Positions 61,837 to 64,000 of a stretch of DNA of 64,000 bases are shown here, piece after piece. This DNA is from Streptomyces chumphonensis (GTDB lineage Bacteria; Actinomycetota; Actinomycetes; Streptomycetales; Streptomycetaceae): assembly GCF_014779715.1 (NCBI RefSeq), contig NZ_JACXYU010000001.1, positions 248,001 to 312,000 of the forward strand, in the 5' to 3' direction. A model generated the notes under the pieces. That model had not been told where the DNA came from. It did not search any database and saw only the letters and a list, made by a program, of their open reading frames with translations. The position numbers and the translations under genes are program-made. Each line of letters opens with the position of its first letter. Position 1 is the first letter of the stretch.

Positions 61837-62729
61837 TCAGTCCCGGCGCACGCCGGCGGCGAGTTCGCCCGCCAGGCGCCGGACGCCCGCGAGGCCGGCG
61901 TCCAGGTCGTCGGGGTGCGCGAGGAGTTCCTTGACGAACGCCGAGCCGACGATGACGCCGTCCGCGAAGTCGGCCACCTCGGTCGCCTGCCGGGCGTTGG
62001 AGACGCCGAGCCCCACGCACACCGGCAGGTCGGTCGTCGCCCGGGTGCGGGCGACGAGGTCGGCGGCCTCGCGGCCGACGGAGTCGCGGGTACCGGTGAC
62101 GCCCATGAGGGACGCGGCGTAGACGAAGCCGCTGCCCGCCGCCGTGATGGTGGCCAGGCGGGCGTCCTGGCTGCTGGGCGCGACGACGAAGACGGTGGCG
62201 AGCCCGTGGTGCGCGGCGGAGCGGCGCCAGGCGTCGGACTCCTCGACCGGCAGGTCCGGCAGGATGCAGCCGGCACCGCCCGCGGCGGCGAGTTCGGCGG
62301 CGAACCGCTCGGGGCCGTAGCGGTCGACGGGGTTCCAGTACGTCATGCACAGCACCGGCTTGCCGGTGGCGGCGTGGGTCTCCCGCACGGTGCGCAGGAC
62401 GTCGGCGATGCGGACGCCGCCGCGCAGGGCGATGTCGTCGGCGGTCTGGATGACCGGGCCGTCCAGGACGGGGTCGCTGTGCGGCAGTCCGACCTCGACG
62501 ACGTCGCAGCCGCTCTCCAGCAGGGCCGTGCAGGCGGCGATGCCGCCGTCGACGGTGGGGAAGCCGGCGGGCAGGTAGCCGACCAGGGCCGCGCGGTTCT
62601 CGGCCCTGGCTGCGGCCAGGGCGGCTTCGAGCAGCTCCAGGTTGCCGCGCGCCCCGGCGGGGACCTCGGGGAGCGTGTCGTGGTGGGCGGCGGGGGCGGG
62701 GGTGCCGTGGATGTGGGTGGTGCCGGCCA

Positions 62730-62730
<1 letters not shown>
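61837..62730 (-). CDS. trpA: Tryptophan synthase alpha subunit
   Basis: The 297-residue protein is a TIM-barrel TrpA with the early catalytic Glu in ALLESGCDVVEVGLPHSDPVLDGP (the Asp follows in the same loop), MTYWNPVDRYG and GLGVSNARQATEVADFADGVIVGSAFV. It cleaves indole-3-glycerol phosphate to indole, passed to TrpB. The start is either ATG at 62730 (TGATG junction) or GTG at 62733 (GTGA overlap); both couple it to trpB. The N-terminus has a His/Ala/Pro-rich extension of about 20 residues. Confidence 0.95.

Positions 62731-64000
<1,270 letters not shown>

Overview
The window is very GC-rich DNA with GTG/TTG starts, strong purine-rich ribosome binding sites, GC-saturated third codon positions and actinomycete-type genes (ANTAR regulator, XRE/DUF397 pairs, iron boxes with the TTAGGTTAGGCTAACCTAA consensus). 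This points to Streptomyces or a close relative. The outer genes (liv operon, ANTAR regulator, pyk; gltBD, lgt, DsbA-like, trpBA) look like a conserved chromosomal core. About 40 kb of more variable genes lie between pyk and gltD.

Layout. 1-3370: branched-chain amino acid ABC transporter (livM cut by the window edge, livH, binding protein), read leftwards. 3650-6119: ANTAR response regulator, a tRNA on the plus strand, pyruvate kinase. 6219-24168: a complete iron-siderophore locus. 24295-31391: a lipoprotein, a VOC protein, aminopeptidase N, a macrolide-type glycosyltransferase, chorismate mutase and a flavin monooxygenase. 31382-39979: accessory stretch with an MmyB-like regulator, a secreted trypsin-like protease with a TTA codon, a small protein that shares a motif with it, an AbaA-like ATPase/XRE/DUF397 group, a GNAT, and a membrane protein plus a large P-loop NTPase. 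40042-46485: metallopeptidase-like protein, sugar ABC transporter without its own ATPase, DUF1275 membrane protein, lipoprotein and a DUF6226-type protein. 46617-52656: glutamate synthase gltBD. 52955-64000: VIT1-type transporter, lgt, DsbA-like protein, two convergent sodium/solute symporters each with a small membrane partner, a LytS/LytTR two-component system, and trpA/trpB (trpB cut at its 5' end).

The siderophore locus works as one unit. An aminotransferase and a decarboxylase should make 1,3-diaminopropane. A flavin N-hydroxylase and a GNAT should turn it into a hydroxamate arm. Two IucA/IucC-type synthetases should join arms to a citrate-like core. An MFS exporter, a FecB/FecD/FecD/FecE importer and an FhuF-like ferric reductase complete the cycle. 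Four iron-box sequences precede the transcription units. Two genes do not fit the simple schizokinen/rhizobactin scheme: a fold-III PLP decarboxylase and a glutamine-synthetase-like ligase that is translationally coupled to the last synthetase. These suggest a modified product.

The other unusual items are a short class-I-type tRNA with a CAA anticodon, and a glycine-rich repeat motif shared by the membrane protein and the large NTPase at 36943-39979.
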